A stretch of 64,000 bases of DNA from Symbiodinium natans (lineage: Eukaryota; Sar; Dinophyceae; Suessiales; Symbiodiniaceae), in assembly GCA_905221605.1 (NCBI GenBank), contig CAJNDS010002419.1:62001-126000 (forward strand), given 5' to 3'. The position numbers were made by a program, and so were the translations under genes. Below are positions 36,101-50,600 of the stretch, one piece after another; position 1 is the stretch's first letter, and each line of letters opens with the position of its first letter. The notes under the pieces are model-generated. The model did not search any database and was not told where the DNA came from. It saw only the letters and a program-made list of their open reading frames with translations.

Positions 36101-39100
36101 AACCCCTAACCCCCTAAACCCTTTTCTCCTAAGCCCTCAACCCCTGTAGGGTGCTTCGGGCTCAGTCTCCCCCTGAACCTGAAGCCCTAGATTTCAATTC
36201 AGGTTTACGGTTTGGGGTTTGGGGTTTGGGGTCAGGGTTTAGAGTGTAGCGGGTTTAATTTAGAGTGTTCGGGTACCATTTTGAGAGTTAGATACGAAGA
36301 CACCATCTACAGCGCATCCTCAGTGTGGGTAACTTTGTTATAAGTGCCTCTGCCCTGCTTTAAAGCCGGGCGCTGATATCCTGGAGTGCGACCAAGGCCG
36401 CTCCATTCAAAAAAATCCGGGTGGAGAAATTGAGGGGCGCAGCATTTGCCAAGCGGTGTATCTGTTTTCTCGTGCTGATCTAGGAGGAGAGCTTCCCATG
36501 TCTCACCTCAGGCCCTAGACCGTGATCTACACACACCCAATGAACCTTAAATCCTAAACCGTAATCCCCAAACCCTAAACCCTAAACCCTAAACCCTAAA
36601 CCCTAAACCCTAAACCCTAAACCCTAGTCCCAACATCCGAAACCCTTGGGCCGCCCTCAGGTTGAGCGTGCCGTCGAAAACGCCCTGGGCGGCGTCCTCT
36701 TCATCGACGAAGCGTACGCACTGGTGCGAGATGGGAAGGCTCGTTCTATGAGATTGGTCGGGTTTGGGGTTTAGGGTTTAGGGTGTAGGGTTTAGGGTGT
36801 AGGGTTTAGGGCTTAGGGTTTAGGGTTTAGGGCTTAGGGTTTAGGGTTTAGGGCGGGGGGTTGAGGGATCGAAGCCTGTGAAGGCCTTAAGGTTGCATGA
36901 CTGTGGACGTTGGTATGAGAGGGCTTGCTTTCATGTCACGCTAACGTGTTCGAGCGCCGGACTCCCAAGACATGAGCCCAACCTTTTGAAAGGCAACTAG
37001 CCTGAGAACTCTCATTTAGAGTAATTTAGAGTTTAAGTTCGAGTCAAGGGCCATCAGCATTGGGGTTTAGGGCGACCGCCCCAAACCCCTTTCTACTTCG
37101 GTCCTGCAAGCGTCGCAGGACTCGTTCGGGCAGGAGGCTGTGGACACACTGATCAAGGACTCTACTTTGCACGCCACCATCCTACTCCGAAACACACGAT
37201 GCCAAAATAGCCCTAAAGCCTAAACACCCTAAACCCTCATCGATGGGGGACATCTCTTATCTGGCAAATGGATAGCCATCCTAAACCCTTTCTGGTTCCG
37301 TGAACTCGGTACAGTTCTTGCGCAGAGTGGCCTCCCCCACAACCCACCCCTAAACCGCGTCTGCGTATGACAGGAGTTTGACAGCTTTCAGCATGGCCTG
37401 CAGCGACAATCAGTCGACTGTTGGGATTCTCAAAAAATCAAACCCGTCTAAGGAAGGGTGTCTGACGAGAGTGTCTCCCTTTCTCTTCCTTTCCGTCGAA
37501 AACTGCATCTTCAAAATCATGCTTTCTTACGCTGTTTGGGGTCTTCTCAATTTGGGGGTGCAGGGGCCCCGAGACTTTGGGGCTTTGGGTTTGGGCGTTC
37601 GGGCTTAGGGTTCAGGGCGAGCCACAAACGTCCAGCCGTTCGGGTGTGGATGATTTTTTGGGTTGCGTATTGCATGAATGTATGTATGTAGTATGTATGC
37701 ATGCATGTATGTATGTATGCATGTAGGTATGTATACATACATACATGCATACATGCATACATACATACATACGGGTGAGATGGTTCATCTCTCTCTCTCT
37801 ATGTATGTATATATATATATATATGAACATGTTCATATACATATTATGCAGAATACACAAGCTCCTAACTAACGAACATGTTTTGGTCTAAGTTGGGATT
37901 GCAACCAGGAGATGGAGGACAAGCGCAAGAACGTCATCGTCATCTTGGCTGGCTATGCACCTGGGCCGGTCTGGGGTCTAGGGTTCAGACTTATTAGGGT
38001 TTAGAGTCTAGGGTTTAGGGTTTAGGGTTTAGGGACTTGTAGGGTCTAGGGTTTAGAGAGCTCTCGAAATTGTGTTGGAGTCTGACTGCTCTGTCAGACA
38101 TGAAGAGTTGCATGTGCCGGCGGCAACTATGTGCAAACTCATCCGCTGCCTTGGATACTCCTCCGACGCCAAGACAAGCACAAGTTCGCCTCAAGTAGAG
38201 GAACACCTCAACCCTACACCTGAGACCCTACGCAGGCCTTATAACCCTAAGGCCTAATCCCTAAACTCCAGAAATGGGCGTTGCTCGAACACTAGGGGCT
38301 TCTGTTCGAGACCCCTGCGCGTTAAGAGGCCGCCCGAATGGCATCGCAACTCGACAGTTCGGAGAACCCTAAACTCCAAGCCCTAAACCCGAAACCCTAA
38401 ACCCTAAACCCTAAACCCTTTCATTCTCAAGCCCTGAAACCCAAACCCCTTCCTCCAAAGGAGTCGGAGATGGACACCTTCTTCGATTCGAACCCCGGCT
38501 TCAAGTCGCGCGTTCCTTTCAGCTTCCGCTTTGAGGCGCAAGGGCTCTAGGTTTAGGGTTTAGGGGTTTGGGGTTTAGGGTTTAGGGTTTAGGCTTTGGG
38601 GTGGTGTTTAGGGGTTCTGGTTGAATTCGGGTAAGGGGGTTAGGGGTTTGGGGGTTGGGTTCTGTGGTTTGGGTGGGCGGAGGGGTTGAGGGCGTTAGGG
38701 TTAGACTGGTTTTTGAGGGGTTTTTGAGGTTTGGGTTGTTTTAGGTATATCATGCTTGGGCCGATAGATGTGGTCAGCTCTTATTGTCAAAACATGTTTA
38801 GGGTTTAGGGTTTAGGGTTTAGGGTTTAGGGTTTAGGGAAACAGCTGATACAGTCACAGAACACAAATCAACTCCCCATGCTGCCGAGTGCTGTTGAGGG
38901 TTTGGGCAAGGAAGACCGAGAAACCGCAAAGGAGCCCCACAATTCACATGAGGTTGAGTCAAATTTGTAGCGTGCGCGCCCCAATCCCCAACCACCTGAA
39001 TCCCATAGCGAGATCACAATCAGCAGACTTCATGGGAACCCTGAACCCTAGACAATACGCCCTAAGCCCAGAACCCTCAACCCTAAAACAGAGACCCTAA

Positions 39101-41575
39101 TAGCCTCGACCCGAAACCTTATGCCCTAAGCCCAGAATCCTAAACCCTGAACCCCAAACCCTAAACCCCAAACCCTAAACCCTAAACCCCAAACCACCCG
39201 ACGCAGGATTACAGCTGCTCTGAGCTTGGTCAGATTGGCAACCTCGTCCCTTGCCTTGGGCGGGACCTGGGGTTTTGGGTCTAACTAGGGTATAGGGTTT
39301 AGGGTTTAGTATTCAGGGTTTAGGGTTTATTGTTTAGGGTTTAGGGTGCAGGTTTTATTCAGGGTTTGGGGGCTGGGCTTTAGGGCCCTAAACCCTAAAC
39401 CCTAGACCCGAGACCCTAGACCCCAGACCTTAGCCTCTAGACCCTAGGGGCCTAGACCCTAGACCCGAAAACGTTTTTTGGGACAATCTGCGGTCTATGT
39501 AAGGGGAGCCTTGACTTAGGGTTCACGTGTTCTAGGAGTCTAAGGGTAGAAGGGGTTTAGGGCTTAGGGCAGTTTAGGGTTTAGGTTTTAGGGCCTGAAG
39601 CCTCTATCTGCTTAAGGCCAAATGTGGCCAACGTGGTCTATTTGAGTCTGGATCTCTATCCATACATGTCTGCCGGGTAGGCCCTCGGGATACTTCATTC
39701 ATTTGGTCGTTTATTGGCCTTAATTGAACCCTAAACTGTAAATCCTAAACCCCTAAACCCTAAACCCTATAAACCTTATAGACCCTAAAACCCAAACCAC
39801 GGCTGGTCTTTGTATCCGGGCACTGGCTTGGTTAGCACCACCAGCACCAAGGGCTCACGCGCTGAATCCTAAATCCTCCCAGTGCCCCCTGTAAACCTAG
39901 GCCCTGATCCCTAATTGAACCCTGCAACCCTAAACCCTAAACCCTATAAACCCAGCATGACATCCGATCTCGGCCCCAAAAGAAGGGACTGTTAGTGCGT
40001 GCTGATGATGGTGATTCGAATACCTGCCGGTACGTTTAATTGCAGCTCCCCAGTTTAGGGCACTGAAGTTTCTTACCTTAAGCCCTAAACCCCACTCCCC
40101 CCCCCCCCCCCCCCCAAGAAAGGAACTGCAGTTCCTCTGAGGATCGCATCCTAAACCCGAAACCCTAAACCCTAAAACCCCGAAAGAACCAAAAGCCTTG
40201 CTTGGCGGGTCGCAAGGTAATAAAAGTAGGGCTATAAGTAGAATAGGGTGATATTCTTGTTTGGGGTACCTAGAACCCATACTGATACCCTAGTGGTCCA
40301 TGTACCTAAATAGGGAAGACATCCTACAAAGGGACTTTTGGCAAGCATACAATTATGAGGTAGGTGGAGGCCTTACCTTAGGGATGAGTACCCTTGAACC
40401 TTCCTCTGCAGTAAGGGTTTATATTCCTTGTATTCCCAAAAGGACAGAAAAAAGATACTCTACACTCACAAATATTCAAAAGGAACCTTTTGTACACTCA
40501 CCAAAAGCAGTATGTAATATAAGTAACCTTGAACCTTCACATGGGGATTTCCAAAATAGGGGTACCCCTTTTTATACCCCCGGGTGCTAGAATCCCCGTA
40601 CAGGGGGCTTAGGGTTTAGGGTTTTGTGGGTCTAGGGTTTAGGGCCCGCAAAACGTTATACCCCCCCCCCCCCTATTGTCGGAAACCCCCATGTGGTTCC
40701 TGCTCAGGTCCTGTCATCGCAGGGCCTTTCAGTGGCGCCTGACGCCTCTCCGGCTTCATCATGAAAACGATGGTTGTGGCCAAGACCTGGCTTCTAAAAA
40801 GGTTTCCAAGACAAGTAGGGTTCATGAGGGCTTATGCGCTTTTGGGGCTTAGAAGGGTTGTCCCCTTTTTTTTTTTTTTTTTGGGGGGGGGGGGGGGCCC
40901 CCCAACGCCCCACAAGACGCCAAGGTTTCACCACAACTCGTGGACCTGATCTCCTTCACCAGCGGCTGCTGCAACTTTGCAGATCAGGGCCGAGCAGATG
41001 TTTTTTTTTTCACAGAAGGGGGTGGAGGATGCCATGAGTAGGGATCCGAGGGTTTAACTTACTGGCTCGGACTCCACTTTTCAACTTTTGGGCTTCTTAC
41101 AAGGTAGTTTATTCTGAAAGTTTCAACCTTTATTTCCTTGGGTTTGGGGCCAGTAAGTTAACTCCAAGGCAACAGGGTACTTATAACAAGTAGGGTTTAG
41201 GGTTTAGCGTTTAGGATTTAGAACTAGGGTTTAGGACGCAGGGTTTTGGGGTACTTAGAGATAGGGTTACAAGTTAAAAGTACCCTAAATGAGCTGAGAG
41301 CCCTAGTTGCCCTACTTAGAACCCTACGTAAAAGTACCCTTGGCCTTCCAAGAAGGGTCTAGGGATTAAGCTAAAGTTTGTAAGGGACCTTTGGGTTAGG
41401 GGTAGTTTGGGCAGTAAGGGGCGGATGCAGGACCCTGAAGGAGGTTGGAAGGATCTTTGTTTAGGCCATAGCAAGTTTTCTACTCTAGTATGTATGTATG
41501 TATGTATGTATGTATGTACGTATGTATGTATATGCATATACATATACAAATACATATACATATACATATACATAC

Positions 41576-41643
<68 letters not shown>

Positions 41644-44600
41644 GTACTTACATGTACATATATACTCTCTTGTTTGTATTTTATTTCTATTAGGAGGGGG
41701 AGGGGGTGCTTATTTTACGGGCCATGTTCCTCCTAAACCTTCAGCTCATAGCCCCGAAACCTCGCGACCACTTAAACCCCGACTCGGCCATAAGCTCTAA
41801 ACCCTAAACCTTTCACCCCTACACCCTCTAAACCGCTAAGCCCCAAACCCCGAACCCGAAAATCTAGACCCTGAACCCTCAACCCTGAATCCTAGGATAA
41901 ATAAACCCTAAACCGTAAACCCAGGCAACGACATCGCAGACCCCGACTGCCACCCATCCCGGGACAACGGCAATGGCCGCACGGTGCGGAACGTGGTCGA
42001 GGCGTCAAGCTCGTGTCATTATTCTCTTGGGCCGGTAAGAGTCCGGGTCTTTGGAATCATAGGCTTTATAGGGTTTAAATGGTTCACTCCTTAAACTATG
42101 ATACTAACAGTCCTCATGTTTGACGAAGCTGTCCTTAACTGATGAGTCTTGGTCTCTCTGGGTTACCTACATCTGTTTTAGCTTTTTTTTTTTTCTGAGG
42201 CTTTGAGCAGGTTTTCCTGACCCTGAAAATTAAACCCCATGAGGGATTAGGGTTTAGGGTTTGGGGAATGAGGGCCTACAGTATCGGGTTCTGGGCTTGG
42301 GATCATGGTGGGCCGTAGGAGTGATAGGATCTGGGTTTAGGGTTTAGGGTGTCGGGTTTAGGGTTTCTAGGGTTTAGAGTTCAGGGTTTCGGGTTTAGTT
42401 AGGGGTTTCACAGGAGATGCTCATTTTTATACGCAGGCCCACAAGGAATAGCCATGATTCGAGCAAAGGGACCTATGAGGATTGTATAGCGCAACGGCGC
42501 GAGGCTATGTTAGGGTCTGGGGATCAGGGTGTAGAGTCTAGGGTTGGGGTCCCAATTCACCCCCCAAACCTCACACCCTAAACCCTAAACCCTAAACCCC
42601 AAAATTATCTACTTTGCCCATTCCCTCCTTCTAGCTACCTATCATGGGGAGCCATCCTACCGTTTTCAGACAGGCGATTACTGCAGGGCTTCCCTGTGTG
42701 TATTTAGACTTGGATACCATATGATACTATGAAACACATTTCTTTTAAACCACACCAAACTCTCTTTCTTTATTGAGTTTCTCTACACACGTTGTTTAAA
42801 CCATACCAAACTCTCTTTGTTTATTTGGGCTCTTTACGCTAAATACATCATTCACAGTTACCCTCAGTTGTGCCCAAAATGGTGCGCCATTTAGAAGACC
42901 TGTCTCCATAAACTGCTAAGTACGTTGGCCTAAATTTTGTAAATTTGGCTTTGAAGCTCGCACATTTTCTGAAGAATTATGCAGCTGCGTTCGATCCATG
43001 TCTCAGTAGCTGAGTGCGTACACTTTACCCTTTCTGGGATGCTCTAATCCCCTCTAGACTCTAGAACTGAAAGTGTACACTTTGGGAGGGGGGGGGGGGC
43101 TTACGAACTCAGCAACTACGCATATTCAGCGCCATCTCAGTTTCGGAGGATCCTCAGGTTCTTTACCTTTTGCAGTTTTCGGAACCGGGGTTTAGGGTTT
43201 AGGGTTTAGGGTTTAGGGTTTAGGGTTTAGGGTTTAGGGTTTAGGGTTTAGGGATCTTGCCATTCCCACCACTTGATTTACGTCTCATTGCTCTCTTCCA
43301 CTTCTTTGGGTGGGCGCTCAGAGCTTCCTGGGGGTGGGCACTCCAGGGACCAGGGCTTAGGGGGTAGGTGGGTTTAGGGTTTAGGGTTTAGGGTTTAAGG
43401 TTTAGGGTTTAGGGTTTAGGGTTTAGGGGTTCGCCAGTGAAGTTGGCGCCTAGAGCATTGGTGGAAAGTGTCTTTTGATAACACGAGACAAAAGACACTA
43501 GGGTGCATCCACGCATGAAGGATGACATTTTTCGGCCGTAGATGTCGTGCATCCACGCTGTAAGGATGCCATTTTTCGGCCGTAGATGTCGTGCATCCAC
43601 GCTTTGCGGATGCCATTTTTCGGCCGTAGATGTCGTGTACCACGCTTTAAGGATGCCATGTTTATGCCGTAGATGTCTTGTATCATCCTCTAAGGAACTC
43701 TCCCCACCCACCACTCCCCCTACCCACCACTCCCACCCACCACTCCCACCCACCACTCCCTCCACCCACCACTCCCTTCATCCCCCCCGCTCCCTCCCCC
43801 CACCACTCCCCCCCCATTCCGAAGGGTTTGGGGAAACCCTGCAGGCTCCGACGGGTTTGGGGGGGGAGTGGGTGGGGGGAGGGAGTGCAGGGAGTGGGGG
43901 GGAGTGGGGGGAGATGGGGGAGTGGGGGTGGGGGGGGGTGGGGTTTAGGAAGCTTTAAGTAAATTGAACCTATGGACCTAAAAGAGGTTTAAGTAAATTG
44001 AAGAAGTATGAAAGGAGAAAGAGTTCGGGACAAACCAAAAAGATACCAACCTCAGAGGCGCACTTAGCGCAGCTCTAAAATTTAGGGTTTAGGGTTAGGG
44101 TTCGGGGTTTACTGTTTAGCGTCTAGGGTTTTAGGGCCGGGCGAGAAGGCGAGGCAGCGAGAAGTCGAGGGGCACACAACCCTTAGGGTTTAGGGTTTAG
44201 GGTATTAGGGTTTAGGGTTTAGGGATTAGGGTCTAGGGTTTAGGGTTTAGGGTCGACATGTAATTTAGGACTTGAGGTCTTCATGCATCCTCCAAGAAGC
44301 GTCTAGTTCCAAGCTAAGCCCCAAGCCCTTAGTTAAAGGTTCATGGGTACTTATAAGTAGGGTGAGAAGTAGGGCAGCTACAGTGAAAACCCTTATTTAG
44401 GGTACCTAGAACCCTACTTTCAAGTACCCAATAACGTCCAAGTAGTGAGCACCTTTTGAGCCCTTTTGCGCTAGCCCCTAAACCCCAAACCCTAAACCCT
44501 AAACCCTAAACCCCAAACCCTAAACCCTACACCCTAAACCCTATTACCCTAAACCCTATGACCCTAATTGATCCCTAAAACCCTAAAGACCGGGAGGCCC

Positions 44601-47600
44601 TCCAACGAGCTATGGCCCGACGAGTGGTCCGTGGCAGCGACAGGCGCTGGTTAGGGGGTCAAAGGGGAGGGACCCCTAGAAGCGACCCTTAAGATTAGGG
44701 TTTAGGATTTAGGGCTTAAAGGGGGGGGGGGGGGGGGTTAGGGTTTAGGGTTATGATTCCCCTACATAACCCCTAAAATGACCTTATATTGTCCCTCGAA
44801 ACCTAAGTAGCCCCAAAATAACCCCTAAACAACCCCTAAATAACCCCTAAATAGTGCCTGGAACCCTAGCTAGCCCCACAAAAAGCCCTAATGAACCCCT
44901 AATTTAAAAAAAACCTAAATAACCCCTGTCCCTAGAAACCTAACTAGCCCCCAAATCGCCCCTAAATAGCCCCTAAATACTATGTATATATAGATATCCT
45001 GATATATATATATATATACATATATACATATATATATATATATGTATCTATATATATATATATATATATATAGTTAGAAAGTCCCTAGAAACCTAAGTAG
45101 CATCTAAGGGTCCCTCCTTCAGTCCCTTGAGCTGGGGGTTCAGAAGCAGGCCCTGTGGGCTTGATTTAGGTATCTTTCAATGAAACTATACCTAGTGTTA
45201 TTATTCTTGTTAGTACTGGTATTTTTTAATTCTATATATATATATATGTATATATATATAGTCATGTTTTCGTTATTCTATGTTGAGTTTGTTAATTTCA
45301 ATCTATTCTTATTGTTATGTTTTCTTTTTTAGGGGGGGGGGGGGGGGGGCTGGTTGCGGGGGGGCGGCGGGCAGCCAGGCAAGGTGGGATTGGTTTAGGT
45401 GTTGTCGGGGAGGCTGCCGCTGCTTTGAAAATTCGGGGTTCGGCGTTTAAACCCTATGGCTAGTTACTACAATAATCTACCAGGAAGATTCGATTCCCCA
45501 AACAGTTAAACCTACTGCAAGGGCTCAGAAGCTTCTTTCGTTCGAGACTACAGGGTGCATCTTATCCCTCAAAGCCTAAACCATATTAAACCCTAACCCC
45601 TGAACCTCTGCAGGAGCTCGGAGGAGCTCGGCACACTTCGGGCAGAAGATGCACCTTGGCATATGTTGGCCTTAGAGGGCTAAGGGCTTGAAGGAGCAAG
45701 GGTTTAGGGTTTAGGGTTTAGGGTTTGGGGTTTGGGGTTTGGGGTTTGGGGTTTAGGGTTTAGGGTTTAGGGTTTAGGGTAAGCATGGTTCAGGGGCTCA
45801 GGTTATAGGATTCTAAGGGCTTAAAAGAACAAGCACGGTTTAGGGGTTCAGTTTATAGGATTCTAAGGGCTTAAAAGAACAAGCACGGTTTAGGGGTTTA
45901 GTGCTTGGGGTTTTCTCTTGGGTTCGAGCGCTAATCTGCATGGTCGTCTAGGCTATCCAGCGTGTGTAGGCGTATAGGGTTTCGGCTTAGGTTCGAGTAC
46001 AATCGAACTTCCTGCAATGTTGCACGAAGATTTCGGAGTTTGAGGATGTTGACTCCTAGCCATAACGACTCTGAGGCGGTTTCTTGCGGCGCTTCAACCC
46101 GAGCCCTTGGGATGTGTTTTTGTGACGTTGGGTTCTGCATGTTGCCAAGGCCTAAACCCCAAGCCTAAACCCCAACCCCTATGCCTAGTAGAGCCTAGTG
46201 TTCCCGAGGAACCCCGTACGCCTGGCGGTTCCCACATCTCCTACATACTCTCAGCACCCCACACTCTGTTTCCTTTCCGGGCATGGATTTCACGCTAGCA
46301 GAGCTCGTGGCACAGGGGGACCCCAGACCTTAGTTCTTAAAGCGCTACCTGTTTGCAGCGCCCTGCGTCGCTACACTCCGACCTTATAAGTCTCTGAGCC
46401 TAAGCCTCAACAGGGGTCTCGCTTAGGACGCTTTCACCTGAGCTCGTGCGCTTTTCTGCCCACAAAAGGGCCCTTGCCATCTTACGTGATTTTAGCTAAG
46501 GGTGAGGGATTTGCAGCCCCAATTCTTGTACTTTCTTTTCGTTTAGCCGCGTACGGGCCCCTCCAATTCTACTTCTGTCTAGGGGAACCTCAAGCCCCAG
46601 ACCCGAACCCTAAATCCTAGACCGTAAACAACCCTATCCCCTAAACCTTAAACATACTACTCGAATGCTAAACCACAATGCTAGAGAGGTCGTGGCTGTC
46701 GCGGAGGAGCAGGCCAAGACCCGGCTGGAGGCGAGGCACTTCACATGCTCGCCGAGCTTTATGGGTACTTTGTATTTTGGGTTTAGGATGGTTTACGGCT
46801 TTAGGCTTTGAATTAGGGTTGGAGGGGGGCCCAAGAAGCCCCCAGCAAACTCCCAACCTCTATCAAAACAATGAACCCCAGACAGCCCTAATAGAACTCC
46901 AAAGCTGGATCCCGAAACACCTGAACCTCCAAACTGCCCCAAGAAGACCCTACAGCCTAACCCTTAACCTGAAACCCCGCAAACCCTAAGCCCCAAGCCT
47001 CATACCCCAAGCCTTAAACCCCTAAACTCCTAAACCCATGAATTTCAATTCGTTTTTTTCTTCGTCCGAATCCTTCGTCCGAAGTGTCCGCAGGCTGCTT
47101 GCATAAACTCCTAAACCCCTAAACCCTAAACCCCTAAACCCTAAACCCCAAACCCTAAACCCACCAAACACCAAGACAGCTTAGGATGGCAGTTTTTACC
47201 CATGTCTTTCTGCCACAGGCGCCCTGCGGCTCGGATGGGCTCTTGTCGCAGCTGGCCCATGCTGCCAAGAAGAAGGAGGGCTTGGGGAGGGCTTAGGGTT
47301 TAGGGCTTGGGGTTTAGGGTTTAGGGTTTAGGGTTTAGGGTTTAGGGTTTAGGGTTTAGGATTTAGGGTTATAGGTTATAGGGCTTAGGGTTTGGGGTTT
47401 GGGGGTTTTGGATTCAGGTTTTGCCGTTTTTGGCATCGGGTCAGGCCGGGCGACGAACTTCCTTCCGCCAGGGCCACCTGGAAAACACGGCTCAAGGGCC
47501 TAGATGCAGAGTTGTAGCTCCTTCTTTGACATTGAGGAGTACCCAGCTTTCAGAGCATGTTCTACTCTCATTACTCTGTGTCACGAGCCTTAGCATAATG

Positions 47601-50600
47601 GGCTGCGTGAGACAAGGAACTACAAGTGCGGGTGTAGGGAAGTCTTTCGACTGTGGCCTGCGTCCCTGACTCCGCCGGAGCCAGCTCTGGGCCAAGCCCA
47701 ACTTTCCTCGAACGGGCTCCAAATAGGCAACCTTGTTGTGGGGAGGGGGGGGGGGGGGGGGGAGTGGTAAGATCATGAAGACCTTAAGAGCCGAAAGGTG
47801 AGCCTTTTTCCCCTCCTTCCTCGAAATCTCAGCCAGGAATAGGAGGGCTGGTGTAAACCCTGAAACTCTAAACCCTGAGCCCTAGAGACCCTAAACCCCA
47901 AACCCTAAACCCTAAACCCCCAAACCCTGCAACCCTGAACCAGGAAGGCCTGCGTGCATGGTTCGATGAGTACAAGCTATCGAGTCCGCAGGTCCAGCTC
48001 CACAGGCAGGGGTGTGGGGATGCCAGTATACGGGTTTAGGGGGGCTTTCAGGGTTTTGGGGTTTAGGGGTGGGGCTTGTAGGGTTTTGGGTGTAGGGTTT
48101 TAGGGTTTAGGAGGGTTTAGGGGCTTCAGGAGTTTGTGGGATAATGCGATGTGGATGATAGGGGCTTGAACGATTAACTGCTACGAGTTTGAACGCCAAA
48201 AAACGCAGAGCGAAACCCTAAACCCTAAACCCTGAACCCTAAACCCTAAACCCTAGCTCAATTCAAGTTCCTGGCAGCTATGCAGGCTAAACCTCCCAGC
48301 CTTGCATTTCACCCCCCCCAAGCGTTTAGGGTAGAGGGTTTGGGGTCCAGGGTTTAGGGTTTAGGGTTTGGGGCTTCTGGGTTTGAAGAATCTATGGTGC
48401 TATTTGAGTGTATAGGAGGCTTGTAGGGTGCATTGGAGGGCATGTCGTGATTTGAGGGTTTAAGGACTACAACCTGCACCCCAAGTCTTACCTCCCTGAC
48501 CCTGAACCCCAAAGCCTACACCAAGCCGCAGTTCGCACTAGCCCCCTTTAGGGTTCATAAGGGTTTAGGGTTTAGGGTGAGGGTTTAGGGTTTAAGGTTT
48601 AGGGTTTAGGGTTTAGGGTTTTGGGCTTCGAGGGTTATGCAGGATGGTCCGAGAAACTGGCCGGCTGACGAAGACGTTGTCATCCTTCCACAGCGAGAAG
48701 CTTAGATGCCCTCGAACCCAAGACCCCTTAATTAAGGAATACACCCTAAACCCTAAACCCTAAACCCCAAACCCTCAAATTATATAGGGATCCTTAATAT
48801 GATTTGTGGCATATTCCTTGTTTAAGGGGTATTGGGCTCTTTGGGAACTAACCTTTCCGCCGAGGGTTGGGGCTTTTGGTTTGAGGTTTTAGGTTATAGG
48901 GTTTATTTTCCACGGGCTTACAACCCAAGTCTTGGAATTCTAGAAGCTGGATAAGGCTTCTTGGTGGGGGGGGGGGGGATCGAAACAGCGCGGGGCGGAA
49001 GGGGGAGAAGTGTAGGATTTAGGGTTTTAGGCTAGGCTAATGATTAACCATGGACGGCCACTTGTATTGGCGAAGTGAAAGCTAGTCTGTGACTATAGAA
49101 CGTCAATTTCCTCGCGGACCACATCGCTCAATTGCTATCTGCGCCTACCAGGACCTACCCATCAAGAAGGATACACCCCATGACCGGGTTCTTGCACCTC
49201 CAACGTCAGCTCCAGCGAAGAACCATATCCCAAAATGAGGGCATGGTCCTATAGGTGCTGGGTCACGGATTTTAGAGCTTCTGGTGTAGGGTCGGTAGGC
49301 CGCCTTGAGCTTTATTGTGTGTGAATTCGAACCGTACCGCAGCCGCCCTTAAACCCAAAGTTTAACTTTTTTGCCTTGGAGAACTGGGCCTTCGTAGGGA
49401 TTACAGACTTGTTTGTCAGGGATCCCTTAAAGGTTTTCTGGAAGTTTGGTTCATATATCTATATATGTATAAGTAAGGTTTATCGGGTTTAGGGTCTAGG
49501 ATCAGCTCTCTAAATCATCATGCATTTCGGATGCCCTGGATAAATGGGACTCTTTGATCACAGGGATGTAACCGCAGTCCCCCCCAAGCCCCAAAGCCGT
49601 CAATGCTTTCAGAAGCAAGTCAAAGGTTTAGGATTTAGAGTGCTTACCTTGAACTCTATGTAGTGTAGGGTCTTTATCCGCGTGTTTGGTGAGTGTGTCT
49701 TGTTCTCCTAGCAGTAGTATGCATAAATACATATAATATGTATATATACTCAAAATTTTTGCATCTGTTTATGCACATACATATACCAGCGCACCTGTTA
49801 TACTTGCAGTTCTCCAGGCTTGACCTCTCAATTCAGAGGCTATGGTCACTCCAACCTGTACGGGAAAAAAACAGTTACAGGTAGGGTTCAAGGTGTCATG
49901 GCAGTCTTATGGTCACCCTAAGCCCGAAACCCCAAACCCTGAACCCTCAACCCTAAACCCTAAACCCTAAAGCCTAAACCCTAAACCCTAAACCCTAAAC
50001 CCTAAACCCTAAACCTTGCTGCTCTGAAGGTCCCCTCTTGGAGTCCCTGAAGTCGAACTGCGGTGACGGGTTGGATAAACTCGTAAGGCGCATGAGCAGG
50101 CGGGTTTAGGGTTTAGGGCTTAGGATTTAGGGTTTAGGGTTTAGGGCTTAGAATTTCGGGTTTAGGGTTTAGGGTTTAGGGTTTAGGGGCTCTACGATAT
50201 TTGTTGATTCACATCTTCCCTTCTAGGGGAACCTATTCATAAATGATTTTTCAAAGGGTTTACATCTTAAAGCACAACTCAGTTTAGGGGTTTAGAGTTC
50301 GGCTTAAACAATGGCTTGGGTGGTATGGTGCTTGGGTTCGATGAAACCCTGGAGGGCGTAGAACCCTTGTCGCTCAACCCTCAGCCACTTTTAGGCTGAA
50401 TGGGGTGGAGGGCTTGTGGCCTTAAGCCCTAAACCCTGAACCCTAAACCGCATCATCCCCACAGTGTGGGCTTGGTTTTTTTCGAGAAAGCTGGGGTTAT
50501 AGGGTGTTAAGATTTAGGGTTTAGAGCGCCTCTACCTACAGGCTTCAGTTTAGGGTTTAGCTTTTAGGGTTTAGGGTTACAGTTGAGTTTAAATCCCTAT

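Noticed and set aside
40300-40590. 96-codon plus-strand open frame
   Set aside because: Contains internally repeated phrases (ACCTT.GAACCTTC) and neighbours a foldback; no GC3 bias and no family recognised.
42410-42515. Micro-exons AHK and RNGAR continuing module 2
   Set aside because: The exon at 44,597 ([11 protein letters not shown]) fits the family better, in phase and with proper splice signals.
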